DNA from: Pratylenchus scribneri | Lineage: Eukaryota; Nematoda; Chromadorea; Rhabditida; Pratylenchidae | Direction: 5' to 3' | Assembly (NCBI GenBank): GCA_030063045.1 | Contig: JAQSEB010000116.1 | Coordinates: 372,001 to 436,000, forward strand | DNA length: 64,000 bases | Shown here: piece by piece, positions 1 through 13,300 of the stretch | How positions within the stretch are numbered: the first letter of the stretch is position 1 | Layout: every line of letters starts with the position of its first letter | Made by a program: the position numbers and the translations under genes | The notes under the pieces: model-generated | What the model saw: only the letters and a program-made list of their open reading frames with translations | Database searches by the model: none | Told to the model about the DNA's origin: nothing

Positions 1-3000
1 TAATAATTTTTCAGCCTTTTTTAATTCGATTAAATTATTTTCGAACAATTTTCTCTGTCATCTCAAATTCCAATGTTCGGTTGGCACTTATTGAAGAGAA
101 AATTAAACCAAAAATTGGAAGATTGATGGAATTGTTGATGAATGGGAATCCGGCAATTCGATTTAGGGTAAAATTAAAATAAAATTATATTTTTAATGAT
201 TAATTTTTTTAGATAGCTCAATTTATTGCTGACATTGCGACAATCCACTTCTCTTCAATGTTAAAATTAATTTATAAACCGTTGAATAATATGATTTCCG
301 GTTAGTTTTTTAGTCATATTATGTGGGAAAATTTCATTAAAAATTATAAAAAATAAAATTAAATGTTTAAAAATTTAATTAAATTAATTTTAAATTAAAA
401 ATATCAAAAATTTATCTCATTGAAAAGTCCGATTCCCAAAGTGGAATTGGAATTTGTGGAATAATTGGAAGTCTCCATCAAATGAGGCCATTTCCAGTCC
501 ACCTTTTCATAAAACAAATGTCCCACTTTTTGTGGAGGACTACTTCGCATATTCCTGATCGCAGGGTACTGTCCCGATGGGATGAGGACCTATGGGAAAA
601 ACCATGCAAAGAACAATTAAAAAAAAATAAATTAAATTAAAATTTTATAAAATTAATTTAACAAAATTTTAAATTAATTTAAAATATATTCAAATTAATA
701 GGTGAACTCTCATCTTCTGAATTTGCCCGCTGTGGGGCCGTCGAATTGTTGATTAGGATTGCTTTAATTGGTGATAAATTGTTGGGCCTCGTTGCTTTGT
801 TTGCTCAACTCGCATTGCGAACAATCAGTGATAATATTGAAGAGGTAAAAATGGTGGGGTACATTTATTTATCAATACCCAAAATTCACACAGATCCGTA
901 GCGGTGCTGCCTTTGCATTCCGCCAATTGGTCATTCTTCTACCAATTGAAAATGTAACAAATTATTATAAATAAATTATTAATTAATTTTTTACAGAAAC
1001 AAAAACATTTTCTGAAAGAATTGGCCAAATGTGATGTGCCAGAACTCTCTTCGGCATATCAAAATTCATTCTCACTCATTGATGTGCTCACTTCGCCAGG
1101 GAATTTGCCAAAATTGAGGCAGAATGAAATACCCGGACTTAAAAAGGATATTTCATTAAGGGGTTATCAATTGGAAGGTTTTTTTTTGTTTAATTATTTG
1201 TTTAATTCGAATTAATTGTGAAGGAATCACTTGGCTAACTTTCCTTCATCAATTTGGCCTCAACGGAATATTGGCTGATGACATGGGCCTGGGCAAAACA
1301 TTGCAAGTTCTTTCATTGCTTGCTTGGCAATATGGACAACAACAGGTTTTGATTTTGTATTCTTTATCAAAAAAATGACACTAAAATAATAATTTGAGTC
1401 AAAATCCCAAAACCAAATCAATTGAAAAAATTTAAAAAAAAATAATTTTAGGTTTAGATTAAACCAAAAATTATTCCATTATTAATTCTAATTAAATTTA
1501 AATTTTTTAGCATTCCCAATCTCATTCTCCAACGTTGGTGGTTTGTCCTCGAACATTGGTTGATCATTGGTGCAAAGGTTAAAATAAAAATAATTAAATA
1601 AATTAATATTGAATTTAATAGAATGGAATTCATATTTTCCTAATAATGAACAAATTTTGATAATAAAATTGGCAAATTGGAAAGAGAAAACACTGAAAAA
1701 TGGTGGCAAATTCACCTTGGTCATTTCCTATGAAGAATTGCGCGGGAATAGGAAATTAATGTAAATAAAATTGATTTTAAACTAATTAATTAATAAATTT
1801 AAAGTGAACTCCATTGGAATTATGTGATATTGGATGAGGGCCATTGCGTTCGAAATCCGAATAGTCAACTTTTTGAAGTGGTTTGCGCCCTTCGATGCGC
1901 CCATCGACTCATTCTTTCCGGCACTCCAGTACAAAATTCACCGGCGGATTTATGGGCACTTTTTACGTTAGTAATTAAAATAAATTCATTTTCATTTATT
2001 TTTATTATTTAGTTTTTTAATGCCCGGCTACCTGCTGACTCGTTCCCAATTCCAATCAAAATATATGCGACAAATTATGGCATGCCGAAATCCAAAGGCC
2101 AATGAACAACAAATTAAGGTGAATTCTCCAATTAAAAATAATTTAAATCAATAATTAAAGGATGGTGAGAAAGCCCTCCAACTTCTCCATAAACAATGTC
2201 TTCCATTTGTGATGCGCAGACTTAAGATAATTTTATTTAAATTTATTTTAATTTTTTTTTTTACTCAGAAGTTCTAACGGAATTGCCAGAAAAGCAAATA
2301 CAGGATCGACTTTGTGAATTGAGCCAATTGCAGAGATTAATGTACCAAATTGTTGTTGAACATTGTTCACTGGCCAAAAAAAAGCCGGCGGAAATTGATG
2401 AAACTAAGGAGAAAGGTATCCGGATTTTATTTTTTATTAATTTAATTAATTAAAAATTTATTTTTTTTATTAATTTAATTTATTATTCCCAAAATTTAAA
2501 TTAAATTAATAATTTTGATTGTTAATTCTTAATTTAATTTTAAAATTTTAATAATTAATTAATTAAATTTATTTATTTCCAGCTTCTTCATTCACTCCAC
2601 TTCAAGCTTTACACATTCTTCGAAGGCTCGTCGATCATCCATCCTTGGTTTTGGATCAAATTACAAAAACTGTTGGACAAAAGACACAAAAATTGCTTGC
2701 TCAAAATGGATTATATGAAAAACAATTGGTCAGCTAAAAAAACAATTTTTAAAATTTTCGAATGTAAAAATTTAATAGGCTCAATTTTTCTGGAAATATT
2801 TAATTAATTATACCAAAAAATTTTTTAAATTTTTTCTAAAAATAATCACATTTTATTTATAAATATTAATTGATTAAATTCCTCTTTAATTTTTAGTCTC
2901 CGGAACAATCTGGGAAAATTCGTGCATTGCGTGAATTGTTAGCCGAATGCCAAATTGGAGGAAATGAGACCGGCAGCAGTTTAATTTGTGCTGGTGAAAT

Positions 3001-4846
3001 CGGCAAAAAACGCATCAAAAATGAACAACGGGAGGAAGAACAATTAGAGGAGAAGGAAGGTAAATGGGAAAATTAAATTAATTTAAAAAATAATTCATTT
3101 AATCTTAGCCGCCGTTAATGATTTACTTTCGGATCCCCCAATTAGTCCACATCGGGCATTAATTTTCTGCCAATGGAGATGCGTTGTTGAGGTAATAAAA
3201 ATATTTTTTTAAATAATGAATTCATAACACGGGTAGTCTAATGGATTAGGACTTTGAAAATTTTGATGATGAGGTCGCGGGTTCGAATCCGCGATGCGTC
3301 AAATAATTTTTATATTACTAAAAATTATTTTTAAATTAATTCTTTTTGGTTAAAAATTTGTAAATAAATATTTTTTCAGTTACTCACCAATTTATTGGAT
3401 GCTGGATTTTTTGGCAATGGCATCAGATATTTACGATTGGACGGTTCCATTCCACCTGGGGACCGACAAAAAATTGTTGATCGATTCAATGCGGACACAT
3501 CCATTTCGTTGATGCTGCTCACAACACAGGTAATCCCAAAAAATAATAATAATAAAAACACATAATATTTAATAATTAAAAAATTCCACCTTTGATTCTT
3601 TGGAACGGCTTTTCGATTTGGTATTAAAAATTGAATTTTTAGATAAAATTTTAATAGAAAAAATGCACAAAAATAATATCATAAAATTTTTCCCTTTATT
3701 ATTTGCCATCCTTTTGCCCTCTGTCCTCAAATTGCCGTCAAAATGTCCTTGGGATTAATTTTTTAGAGAAAATTTAATAGAAAATTCACCAAAAATTCCT
3801 ATCAGCAAAATTCCTACCCCACTCCCACAGTATTCCAAAAATTATATTAATATTTACATTTTTAAGATTGGCGGTGTTGGTCTAAATTTGACCGGAGCTG
3901 ATGTGGTCATTTTCATGGACCATGATTGGAATCGTATGTTTTATATCCTGCTATTTTTACAATAAATTCATCATTTTGCAGCATTTCGTGACCTTCAAGC
4001 AATTGATCGTGCCCATCGACTTGGCCAACAAAAGACAGTTAATGTGTATAGGCTAATCAGGTAAATTTAATTGAACTAAGTTCAATCTTAGGCCTATCGC
4101 TTGAGTATGGCTAGGTTTAGGTTGTATCAAAAATTTTTTAAAAAATTTGCACCCCAAATAGGAGGGACCTTTCACTTTTGCGGAATTTAAGTCACGGGTT
4201 CGAATCCACTCAAAGGGAGATATTTTTTCGGACATTGCATACACTTATTTTTATTTTTATACTCTACCGTACATTTCTAGAGTTAATACAGTATGTAATT
4301 CCGAAAATAATGTTTTTCTGTTTCAGTCAAGGAACGGTGGAGGAGAAGGTGATGCGTTTGCAGCGGTTCAAAGCTGACACAGCAAATGTAAATAAATTAA
4401 CAAATTGATAAATAAATAAAATAATAAATTAATTAAATTAATTAATTAATTAAATAATAAATAAATAAATAAGATAATAAATAAATAAATTAATTAATTA
4501 AACAATAAATTAAATAAATAAAAATAAAATAAATTATTAAATTTTATTAAATTCTCATTTAATGCCCTAAATTAAGGCCCTGGTCGGTGCTGACAATCGT
4601 TCGCTTATCTCAATGGCCTCCGATGAACTGCTTGAACTTTTTGCATTGGGAGATGGAATGGCGGCGGACAGGCCAAAAGCAGCAAAGAAGGCAAAATTGT
4701 CAATGGCAGAGGAAACGGCAACAACCAATTTGGACTCACTTTGGGGCAATGCGGGAGAGGAGGAGGATGGAATGGACGACCAAATGGAGCAGTACACCGA
4801 ACAACATTCAATCCAGTCATTTTTGAAAAAATCAGAAAAATTGTGA
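1..4846 (+). CDS. BTAF1: TATA-binding-protein-associated factor 172 (BTAF1/Mot1), 3' part, SNF2-family ATPase
   Basis: Removes TBP from TATA DNA in an ATP-dependent way in the nucleus. The reading frame is already open at base 1, so the start lies left of the window. About fifteen exons are seen. Early exons (1-1000) are helical HEAT-type sequence. The ATPase core follows: motif I DDMGLGKT near 1277, the Mot1-type DEGH box (VILDEGHC) near 1827, SGTPVQN near 1920, then the C-terminal helicase lobe with ALIFCQW (3150), YLRLDGS (3430), [19 protein letters not shown] (3870-3930) and [19 protein letters not shown] (4000-4050). [14 protein letters not shown] (4330) joins by an intron to an acidic tail ending in SFLKKSEKL and a TAA at 4844-4846. 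The DEGH rather than DEAH box and the order of blocks point to Mot1, not a chromatin remodeller such as ISWI. Introns hold tRNA-like elements. Confidence 0.93.
3230..3304 (+). repeat. tRNA-like element in a BTAF1 intron
   Basis: An A-box-like stretch (TAGTCTAATGG) is followed about 43 bases later by a B-box GGTTCGAATCC. The T arm pairs only with an 8-base loop and the acceptor ends do not pair, so this is a tRNA-derived element or pseudogene rather than a working tRNA. Confidence 0.55.
4078..4245 (+). repeat. tRNA-derived SINE-like element in a BTAF1 intron
   Basis: The right part, around the B-box (CACGGGTTCGAATCC at about 4193-4207) and the following GGGAGATATTTTTTCGGAC, matches the 103-bp units at 29790-30495. 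The longer left part resembles the reverse complement of 38450-38560. I see it as one dispersed copy of the same family. Confidence 0.5.
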
Positions 4847-4854
4847 TAATTTAA

Positions 4855-5105
4855 TGAATTTATTTATTTATTTGTATATTCTCTAAAACCAGTAAAAATT
4901 GTTGTAAAAATGCTTTATCAATCAAATGAATAAAATTTTTTAATAAAATGAGCAAAATGTATAATTATCAAATGCCCAGCAGCAGTTGATTCTCGATTAA
5001 TCCCTCTTTTTGCAATTTATTCCCTTTTCTTCTTATCTTCTCCCTAATTCCTTTGTTGCCTTTTCGTCGCTTTGCTTGGATTGAATAGCAATTTAAGCAG
5101 CCCTA
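4855..5105 (-). pseudogene. Duplicated fragment of the UGT gene 3' end
   Basis: This stretch aligns by eye with 7205-7480, which is the 3' flank and last coding exon tail of the UGT gene. Shared blocks include AATTGTTGTAAAAATGCTTTA, the GATTAATCCCTCTT block around the UGT stop, and the TTCCTTTGTTGCCTTTTC block. The copy has indels and substitutions and no open frame. The two copies are direct repeats flanking the palindrome at 5106-7195. Confidence 0.7.
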
Positions 5106-7195
5106 CACTTACGTAGCCTAGAATTTGCCCTTTAATTTGATATAAAATTTATTTAATTTGGCCCATTTATTCCCGAGTTATGGCCCACAAATGCGGTACA
5201 CTTCAATTGGATTTCACCGATATTTTATGCTCATTAATTTCCATAATTTTAATTGAATTAAAACAATTTTTATATCACTATATAGCCCAGAATCTGCTCT
5301 TTAATTTGATATAAAATTTACTTGATTTGGCCAATTCCTTCCCGAGTTATGGCTCCAAAAATGCCGACCCAATGCTAGATGATCTCCATACATTTTAATG
5401 TTGTTTTTTGCTTTATAAATTGCATAATTTAAATTCAATCAACACAATTTTTATATAATTGTATAGCCCAGAATCTGCCCTTTAATTTGATATAAAATTT
5501 ATTTAATTTGGCCAATTCCTTCCCGAGTTATGGCTCCAAAAATGCTGTCCACTTCCCTTGGATTTCATCCATGAGTTTTTGCCAATTAAATTCTATAATT
5601 TTAATTAAATCAGAACAATTTTTGTGTCATTAAATAGCCCAGAATCTGCCCTTTTATTTGATATAAAATTTACTTAATTTGGCCAATTTATTCAAGAGTT
5701 ATGGCCCCAAAAATGCAAATGCCCCAATTCCTTCCTTTCTTCCCTTCATCCTTTAATAAATAGAAGAAATTAAATTCAATGTCCAGTTGTCCGCCTAGCG
5801 CATTGGTAATGTGCTTGGTTGGAAGTGAGTCGGGTCAGGTTCGATTCCTGACCGGGGATTCTATTTTTCCCTGCTTCCTGTTCACATTGAAGTGATGTCG
5901 TTGCCTCTCATGAACCAATAGAGCTAATACACAACCAGCCAAGTCCCCGAGGGCTAGCCCTCGGGGACTTGGCTGGTTGTGTATTAGCTCTATTGGTTCA
6001 TGAGAGGCAACGACATCACTTCAATGTGAACAGGAAGCAGGGAAAAATAGAATCCCCGGTCAGGAATCGAACCTGACCCGACTCACTTCCAACCAAGCAC
6101 ATTACCAATGCGCTAGGCGGACAACTGGACATTGAATTTAATTTCTTCTATTTATTAAAGGATGAAGGGAAGAAAGGAAGGAATTGGGGCATTTGCATTT
6201 TTGGGGCCATAACTCTTGAATAAATTGGCCAAATTAAGTAAATTTTATATCAAATAAAAGGGTAGATTCTGGGCTATTTAATGACACAAAAATTGTTCTG
6301 ATTTAATTAAAATTATAGAATTTAATTGGCAAAAACTCATGGATGGAATCCAAGGGAAGTGGACAGCATTTTTGGGGCCATAACTCGGGAAGGAATTTGC
6401 CAAATTAAATAAATTTTATGTCAAATTAAAGCGCAGAATCTAGGCTATACAATTATATAAAAATGTTTTGATTTTGATAAAATTGTAAAACTTAATAAGC
6501 AAATAATAAATGGACGAGGTCCATTGGAAATGGATGGCATTTTTGGGCCACAATTCAGGAAGAAATGAGTAAAATCAAATAAATTTTATATCAAATAAAA
6601 TACTAAAATCTTGCCTATAAAATTTATATAAAAGTTGGCTGGATAAATACAAAAATTTATGATTTATGGAGCAAAAAACATTTCCATATCCAATGGAATC
6701 TTCTTGGATGGGGTGGCATTTATTGGGCCGTAACTCCGGAAGAAATAAGTCAAATTAAATGATTTAATATCAAATAAAAGTTCAGATTCTAGGCTATCTA
6801 TTGAATAAAAATTTTTAGGATTGATTTTAAATTACTAAATTTATCGAGCAAAAACATCGGTCATATATTCAATAATATTCAGTGGCATTTTTTAGCCAGA
6901 AATCGGATAAAATTGGACCAAATCAAATAAATTTTATATCAATTAAAAGTGCAGATTCTAGGCTATTTTATGGCATATAATTTATATGGATTGAATTAAT
7001 ATTATTCAATTTAATTAATAAAAACTTCGATGAAATCCAATGGAAGTGGACTGCATCTTTTGTGCTATAACTTGGGAAGAAATTGGCCCAAATTTAATAA
7101 TTTTCGCTAACATTTTAAAGGGCAGAATATCTTATCTATTTAATTATATAAAATTTGTTTTGATTTAAATTATGGAATTTAATCATTCAATTCAT
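5106..7195. repeat. Large inverted repeat (palindrome) built from ~175-bp tandem units, with a tRNA-like core
   Basis: The centre lies between 5955 and 5956 with no spacer (GAGGGCT/AGCCCTC). From 5611-5955 against 5956-6300 I found a single mismatch. The arms stay recognisable out to about 5430/6480, then differ more. Outside the core each arm is a series of ~175-bp units that start with TAGCCCAGAATCTGCCC and carry CCGAGTTATGGC: about four units on the left and six inverted on the right. Each inner arm (about 5790-5860 and its mirror 6051-6121) has a tRNA-like segment with A-box-like TAGCGCATTGG and a fully paired T arm around GGTTCGATTCC. The segment lies between two convergent genes (BTAF1 and UGT). 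Confidence 0.85.
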
Positions 7196-7345
7196 TCATC
7201 TTCAATAAGATAATTTATTTGCATATTCCCTCTCTAAAACCCATAAAAATTGTTGTAAAAATGCTTTATTATCGAAGATGAATAAAATATTTTTAATAAA
7301 ATGAGCAAAAATGTTAAGTGTCAAATGCCCCAGGGTAATTTCTGA

Positions 7346-10300
7346 TTAATCCCTCTTCTTTGAAATTGGATCCTTTTTCTTCTTATCTCCTCCCTTTTCC
7401 TTTGTTGCCTTTTCATTCTTATTTTCGCCACCACCACTTTTTCTTGAAGCAAATGGCAATCGAAGTAGCCAAATGAATGCGCGAATCAACAATTTGAATG
7501 TCCAAAGGAGGATGTAAAGTGCCAGCAAAGTTATGCCCAAAAGGAAGAGCACAACGTCGACAAGGAAATACTGTTGAAATTATTGAATTATTGGGGAAAA
7601 TAAATAAAAATATATTTTACTTGGAATATATTCAATTCATCGGCACCTGACCGAGAATGTGGCACTTCTTGATGCCGAATGATGAATTCCACCCAGAAAG
7701 CTGAATGATTCAGTTCGGTATAGGGCACATCAATGAGCATATCCTATAAAGATAATTCTTATAGATTATATTATATTATTGTATTTTATCGGTTTTAAAC
7801 CGGTTTAGGTTTGTATCTAATGGGTTTAGAAGTTTAAAAATATGATTTTTGGATTCTCCATAGTTGATTTACCATAAGAAAAATTCATTTTTAGATCAGA
7901 AAAATCAAAAGACAAAAAATATAGCTCATTAAACTTTTTATGGTTTTAAACCGGTTTAACTTAATCTAATGGGTTTAGAAATTTTAAAATATGATTTTTG
8001 GATTCTACATAGTCGATTTACTATAAGAAAAATTCATTTTTAGATCAGAAAAATCAAAATACAAAAAGATATAGCTCATTAAACTTTCCATGGTTTTAAA
8101 CCGGTTTAGCTTTTTATCTAATGGGTTTATAAGTTTAAAAATATGATTTTCGGATTCTACATATCGATTTTACTATAAGAAAATTAATTTTTAGATCAGA
8201 AAAAGCAAAAGACGAAAAGATATAGTTCTTTAAAGTTTTTATGGTTTTAAACCGGTTTAGGTTTATATCTAATAGGTTTAGAAGTTTAAAAATATGATTT
8301 TTGGATTCTACATAGTTGATTTAATATAAGAAAAATTCATTTTTAGATTAGAAAAATCAAAAGACAAAAAGATATTGCTCATTAAATTTTATTATGGTTT
8401 AAAACCGGTTTAGGTTTATATCTAATAGGTTTAGAAGTTTAAAAATATGATTTTTGGATTCTCCATAGTCGATTTACTATAAGAAAAATTCATTTTTAGA
8501 TCAGAAAAATCAAAATACAAAAAGATATAGCTCATTAAACTTTCTATGGCTTTAAACCGGTTTAGCTTTTAATCTAATGGGTTTAGAAATTTAAAAATAT
8601 GATTTTCTGATTCTACAGAGTCGATTTACACTAAGAAGAATTAAATTTTAGATCAGAAAAAGCAAAAGACGAAAAGATATAGCTCATTAAACTTTCCATG
8701 GTTTTAAACCGGTTTAGCTTTTTATCTAATGGGTTTATAAGTTTAAAAATATGATTTTCGGATTCTACATATCGATTTTACTATAAGAAAATTAATTTTT
8801 AGATCAGAAAAAGCAAAAGACAAAAAGATACAGCTCATTAAAGTTTTTATGGTTTTAAACCGGTTTAGATTTTTATCTAATGGGTTTAGAAATTTTAAAA
8901 TATTATTTTCGGATTCCTCATAGTTGATTTACTATAAGAAAAATTAATTTTTAGATAAGAAAAATCAAAAGACAAAAAGATACAGCTCATTAAACTTTTT
9001 ATGGTTTTAAACCGGTTTAGGTTTGTATCTAATAGGTTTAGAAGTTTAAAAATATGATTTTCGGATTCCACATAATTGATTTACAATAAGAAAAATTCAT
9101 TTTTAGATAAGAAAAATCAAAAGACAAAAAGATACAGCTCATTAAACTTTTTATGGTTTTAAACCGGTTTAGGTTTGTATCTAATAGGTTAGAAGTTTAA
9201 AATATGATTTTCGGATTCCACATAATTGATTTACAATAAGAAAAATTCATTTTTAGATCAGAAAAATCAAAAGTCAAAAAATATAGCTCATTAAACTTTC
9301 CATGGTTTTAAACCGGTTTAGATTTGTATCTAATAGGTATAGAAGTTTAAAAATATTATTTTCGGATTCCTCATAGTCGATTTACTAAAAGAAAAATTAA
9401 TTTTCAAATCAGAAAAATCAAAAGACAAAAAGATATGGCAAATTAAATCTTTTATGGTTTTAAACCGGTTTAGTTTTCAATCTAATGGGTTTAGAAGTTT
9501 AAAAATATGATTTTCGGATTCTACATAGTCGATTTACTATAAGAAAATTAATTTTTAGATGAGAAAAATCAAAAGACGAAAAGATATAGCTCATTAAACT
9601 TTCCATGGTTTTAAACCGGTTTAGCTTTTTATCTAATGGGTTTAGAAGTTTTAAAATATGATTTTTGGATTCTAAATGATCGACTATAAGAAAAATTCAT
9701 TTTTAGATAAGAAAAATGAAAAGACAAAAAGATACAGCTCATTAAAATTTTTATGGTTTTAAACCGGTTTAGCTTTTAATCTAATGGGTTTAGAAATTTA
9801 AAAATATGATTTTCTGATTCTACAGAGTCGATTTACACTAAGAAAAATTAAATTTTAGATCAGAAAAAGCAAAAGACGAAAAGATATAGCTCATTAAACT
9901 TTCCATGGTTTTAAACCGGTTTAGCTTTTTATCTAATGGGTTTATAAGTTTAAAAATATGATTTTCGGATTCTACATATCGATTTTACTATAAGAAAATT
10001 AATTTTTAGATCAGAAAAATCAAAAGACAAAAAGATAGAGCTCATTAAAATTTTTATGGTATTAAACTGGTTTAGGTTTGTATCTAATGGGTTTAGAAGT
10101 TTAAAAATATGATTTTTGGATTCTTCATATTCGATTTACAATAAGAAAAATTAATTTTTAGATCAGAAAAATCAAAAGACAAAAAGATAGAGCTCATTAA
10201 AATTTTTATGGTATTAAACTGGTTTAGGTTTGTATCTAATGGGTTTAGAAGTTTAAAAATATTATTTTCGGATTCCTCATAGTCGATTTACAATAAGGAA

Positions 10301-13300
10301 AATTAATTTTCAAATCAGAAAAATCAAAAGAAAAAAAGATACAGCTCATTAAACTTTCCATGATTTTAAACTGGTTTAGCTTTTTATCTAATAGGTATAG
10401 AAGTTTAAAAATATTATTTTCGGATTCCTCATAGTCGATTTACAATAAGGAAAATTAATTTTCAAATCAGAAAAATCAAAAGAAAAAAAGATACAGCTCA
10501 TTAAACTTTCCATGATTTTAAACTGGTTTAGCTTTTTATCTAATGGGTTTAGAAGTTTAAAAATATGATTTTCGGATTCCTCATAGTTGATTTACAATAA
10601 GAAAAATTCATTTTTAGATCAGAAAAATCAAAAGTCAAAAAATATAGCTCATTAAACTTTCCATGGTTTTAAACCGGTTTAGATTTGTATCTAATAGGTA
10701 TAGAAGTTTAAAAATAGATTAATTTGATTCGCATTTTTTTAAATGTTAAAAATTGTCAAGAAAAATTCACCTGGAAAACCAACATTTCCTCCTTGTAAAA
10801 TTTGATATAAATTCGATGGAAAGCCGAGATGAATTGTTGTTTGCTTGGCCTTTTCACATCCAACATTAGGCCAGCTTGACGAGCCGTGACCCTCAACAAA
10901 TTGTCCCTGGCAAAGGCGGTCAGTGGCCAACCAATTACGGGCACACCATGCCAGACACTTTCAATCACACTATTCAAACCTATAAAAATATTATTTTGGG
11001 AATTGAAGGTAAAATATTCTCTCCGAATTGACCTCCATGCGAAAGGTGGCCTTTGCATTTCGGATGTGCTAAAATTATTAAAGTATGCAAATTTATTCCA
11101 AAAATATGGACAATTTTACCAAGAATTTGTTGTTGTGGAAGCCATTCGGCGGTGAACAAATTTTTAGGTGGATCCTTCAACGCCGGTCCATTGTATTGCC
11201 AAACGAATCGAATATCATTGAGCTCACGAATTGCACCCAACAAATTTTCCTTTAATATTTTTTATTTGAACTAACAATCATACATTAATTAATTATAATT
11301 AATATTTTATATTATTCAATGATTTTCATAGTTTTTACAATTACAATCCTTTGTAAAACATTTTAATTACAAAACTTAGTCTTTTACTATTAAAATTCCG
11401 GAAAGAAAAGTGCAATTACAATTCCGGAAAGAAAAGTGCAATTACAATTCCGGAAAGAAAAGTGCAATTACAATTCCGGAAAGAAAAGTGCAATTACCAT
11501 TCCGGAAAGAAAAGTGCAATTACAATTCCGGAAAGAAAAGTGCAATTACCATTCCGGAAAGAAAAGTGCAATTACAATTCCGGAAAGAAAAGTGCAATTA
11601 CCATTCCGGAAAGAAAAGTGCAATTATAATTCCGGAAAGAAAAGTGCAATTACCATTCCGGAAAGAAAAGTGCAATTACAATTCCGGAAAGAAAAGTGCA
11701 ATTACAATTCCGGAAAGAAAAGTGCAATTACAATTCCGGAAAGAAAAGTGCAATTACCATTCCGGAAAGAAAAGTGCAATTACAATTCCGGAAAGAAAAG
11801 TGCAATTACAATTCCGGAATGAAAAGTGCAATTACAATTCCGGAAAGAAAAGTGCAATTACCATTCCGGAAAGAAAAGTGCAATTACAATTCCGGAAAGA
11901 AAAGTGCAATTACAATTCCGGAAAGAAAAGTGCAATTACAATTCCGGAAAGAAAAGTGCAATTACAATTCCGGAAAGAAAAGTGCAATTACAATTCCGGA
12001 AAGAAAAGTGCAATTACAATTACAATTAGTTTTTTACAATTACAATCCTTCCAGAAAACTTAGTTTTTTTATATTAAAAATTTGCCAGCAACTCTATTTC
12101 TAGATTATCAAGGAAATTGGAAAATAAAATGTCTAAGATCAGCAGAGTGGGATATTTGTTTGATTAAATCATAAAATGAAGTAAAAAATACTCACAATAA
12201 CTTCGGGAGGTGCTTGAGACCATTGAATGGAAAAACCGCTGCTAATCAGAATGAAACCGCGTTCTTCACCAGATCCATTCAGGAATTCAGCCAATTGCTA
12301 AATTAAATTGAAATCATTGATTTAATTTCAATTTTATGGTATTCACTTTATCGCCTGTGGCCCATTTGTTGCTTTGATTTTTGCAATGAAGGCCACCGAC
12401 AAAATTGACCCGAGGCACTAAAAAAAATATGATTGATTTATTTTAATTTAATGTGTTGTGTACTGTATGGCCGGGCAAAATCGAAAATTGGAGGATGATT
12501 GACGAAATTGATGCTGGCGTTCCTCTCCAGCGTGAATGAATCCGGCACTTGACGCGGGAAATGTTTCTGGAAGGAAAAATTATTAAGAAATTGAAAAAAT
12601 TATTTTAAAAATAAATTGAAAGAAAATTCTAAAATTGAAAAATTATAAAAATCGAAAAAAATTATCCTAAAATTGAAACAGAAGGCAAAGACCTCAAATA
12701 ATTTGTCCATCCGTCGGAGAATGATGTGCTGATGAATGTATAATTCACGTAAATAAGCCAACATATTGTAGGCACGCTCCCAAAAACTGAGTTCATCTGT
12801 CAAACTGTTGAGAAAATAATTGATAAATAGAGGATGAAATTGGCCACAAACCCAGTGCCGGGCACAGGAATGTAGGAAGGTGGACTTGGACTTTGGTTTG
12901 CCCATGCCGATTCCGTTCTCAAACCGGTCATTGACCAATAGACAAAAAGTGACTTTTGGAGTCCGGCATTGAGCAGGGCACATGGATTGTAAAGATCATC
13001 GACCTAAAAATGAATATATGGTATTTAATTTGCCGGAAGGATAAAAGTATTGTAATTGCCGAAAAAAGAGTAATAACGCTAAAAATAAATATAATGGTTT
13101 TAAGTGTTTGTCCTAAATTTTTAAATCACAATTAGATAGAGCTGGTCAAGATGCATTGAATGGCATATAATTTGTTATGGTTTGGTCAAAATTAAAGGGT
13201 TTTAAACGGTTTAAACCAATTTTGGTTTAATGGTTCAAAACTGTTAGAATCGGCTAAACCTAACCAAAACATAATCAAATGATGCTTTTCAATGAGATAT

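Noticed and set aside
5106..7195. Palindrome as a pure fold-back assembly artefact
   Set aside because: Arms diverge outward and carry different numbers of units, which a simple strand-switch read would not produce. Not fully excluded without reads.
11394..12030. CRISPR-like array
   Set aside because: Units are contiguous with no unique spacers, and the sequence is a eukaryotic intron.
11410..12103. Open frames of 67-217 codons across the 26-bp array
   Set aside because: They arise because 26-bp units without stops cycle through all three frames; the array lies inside a UGT intron.
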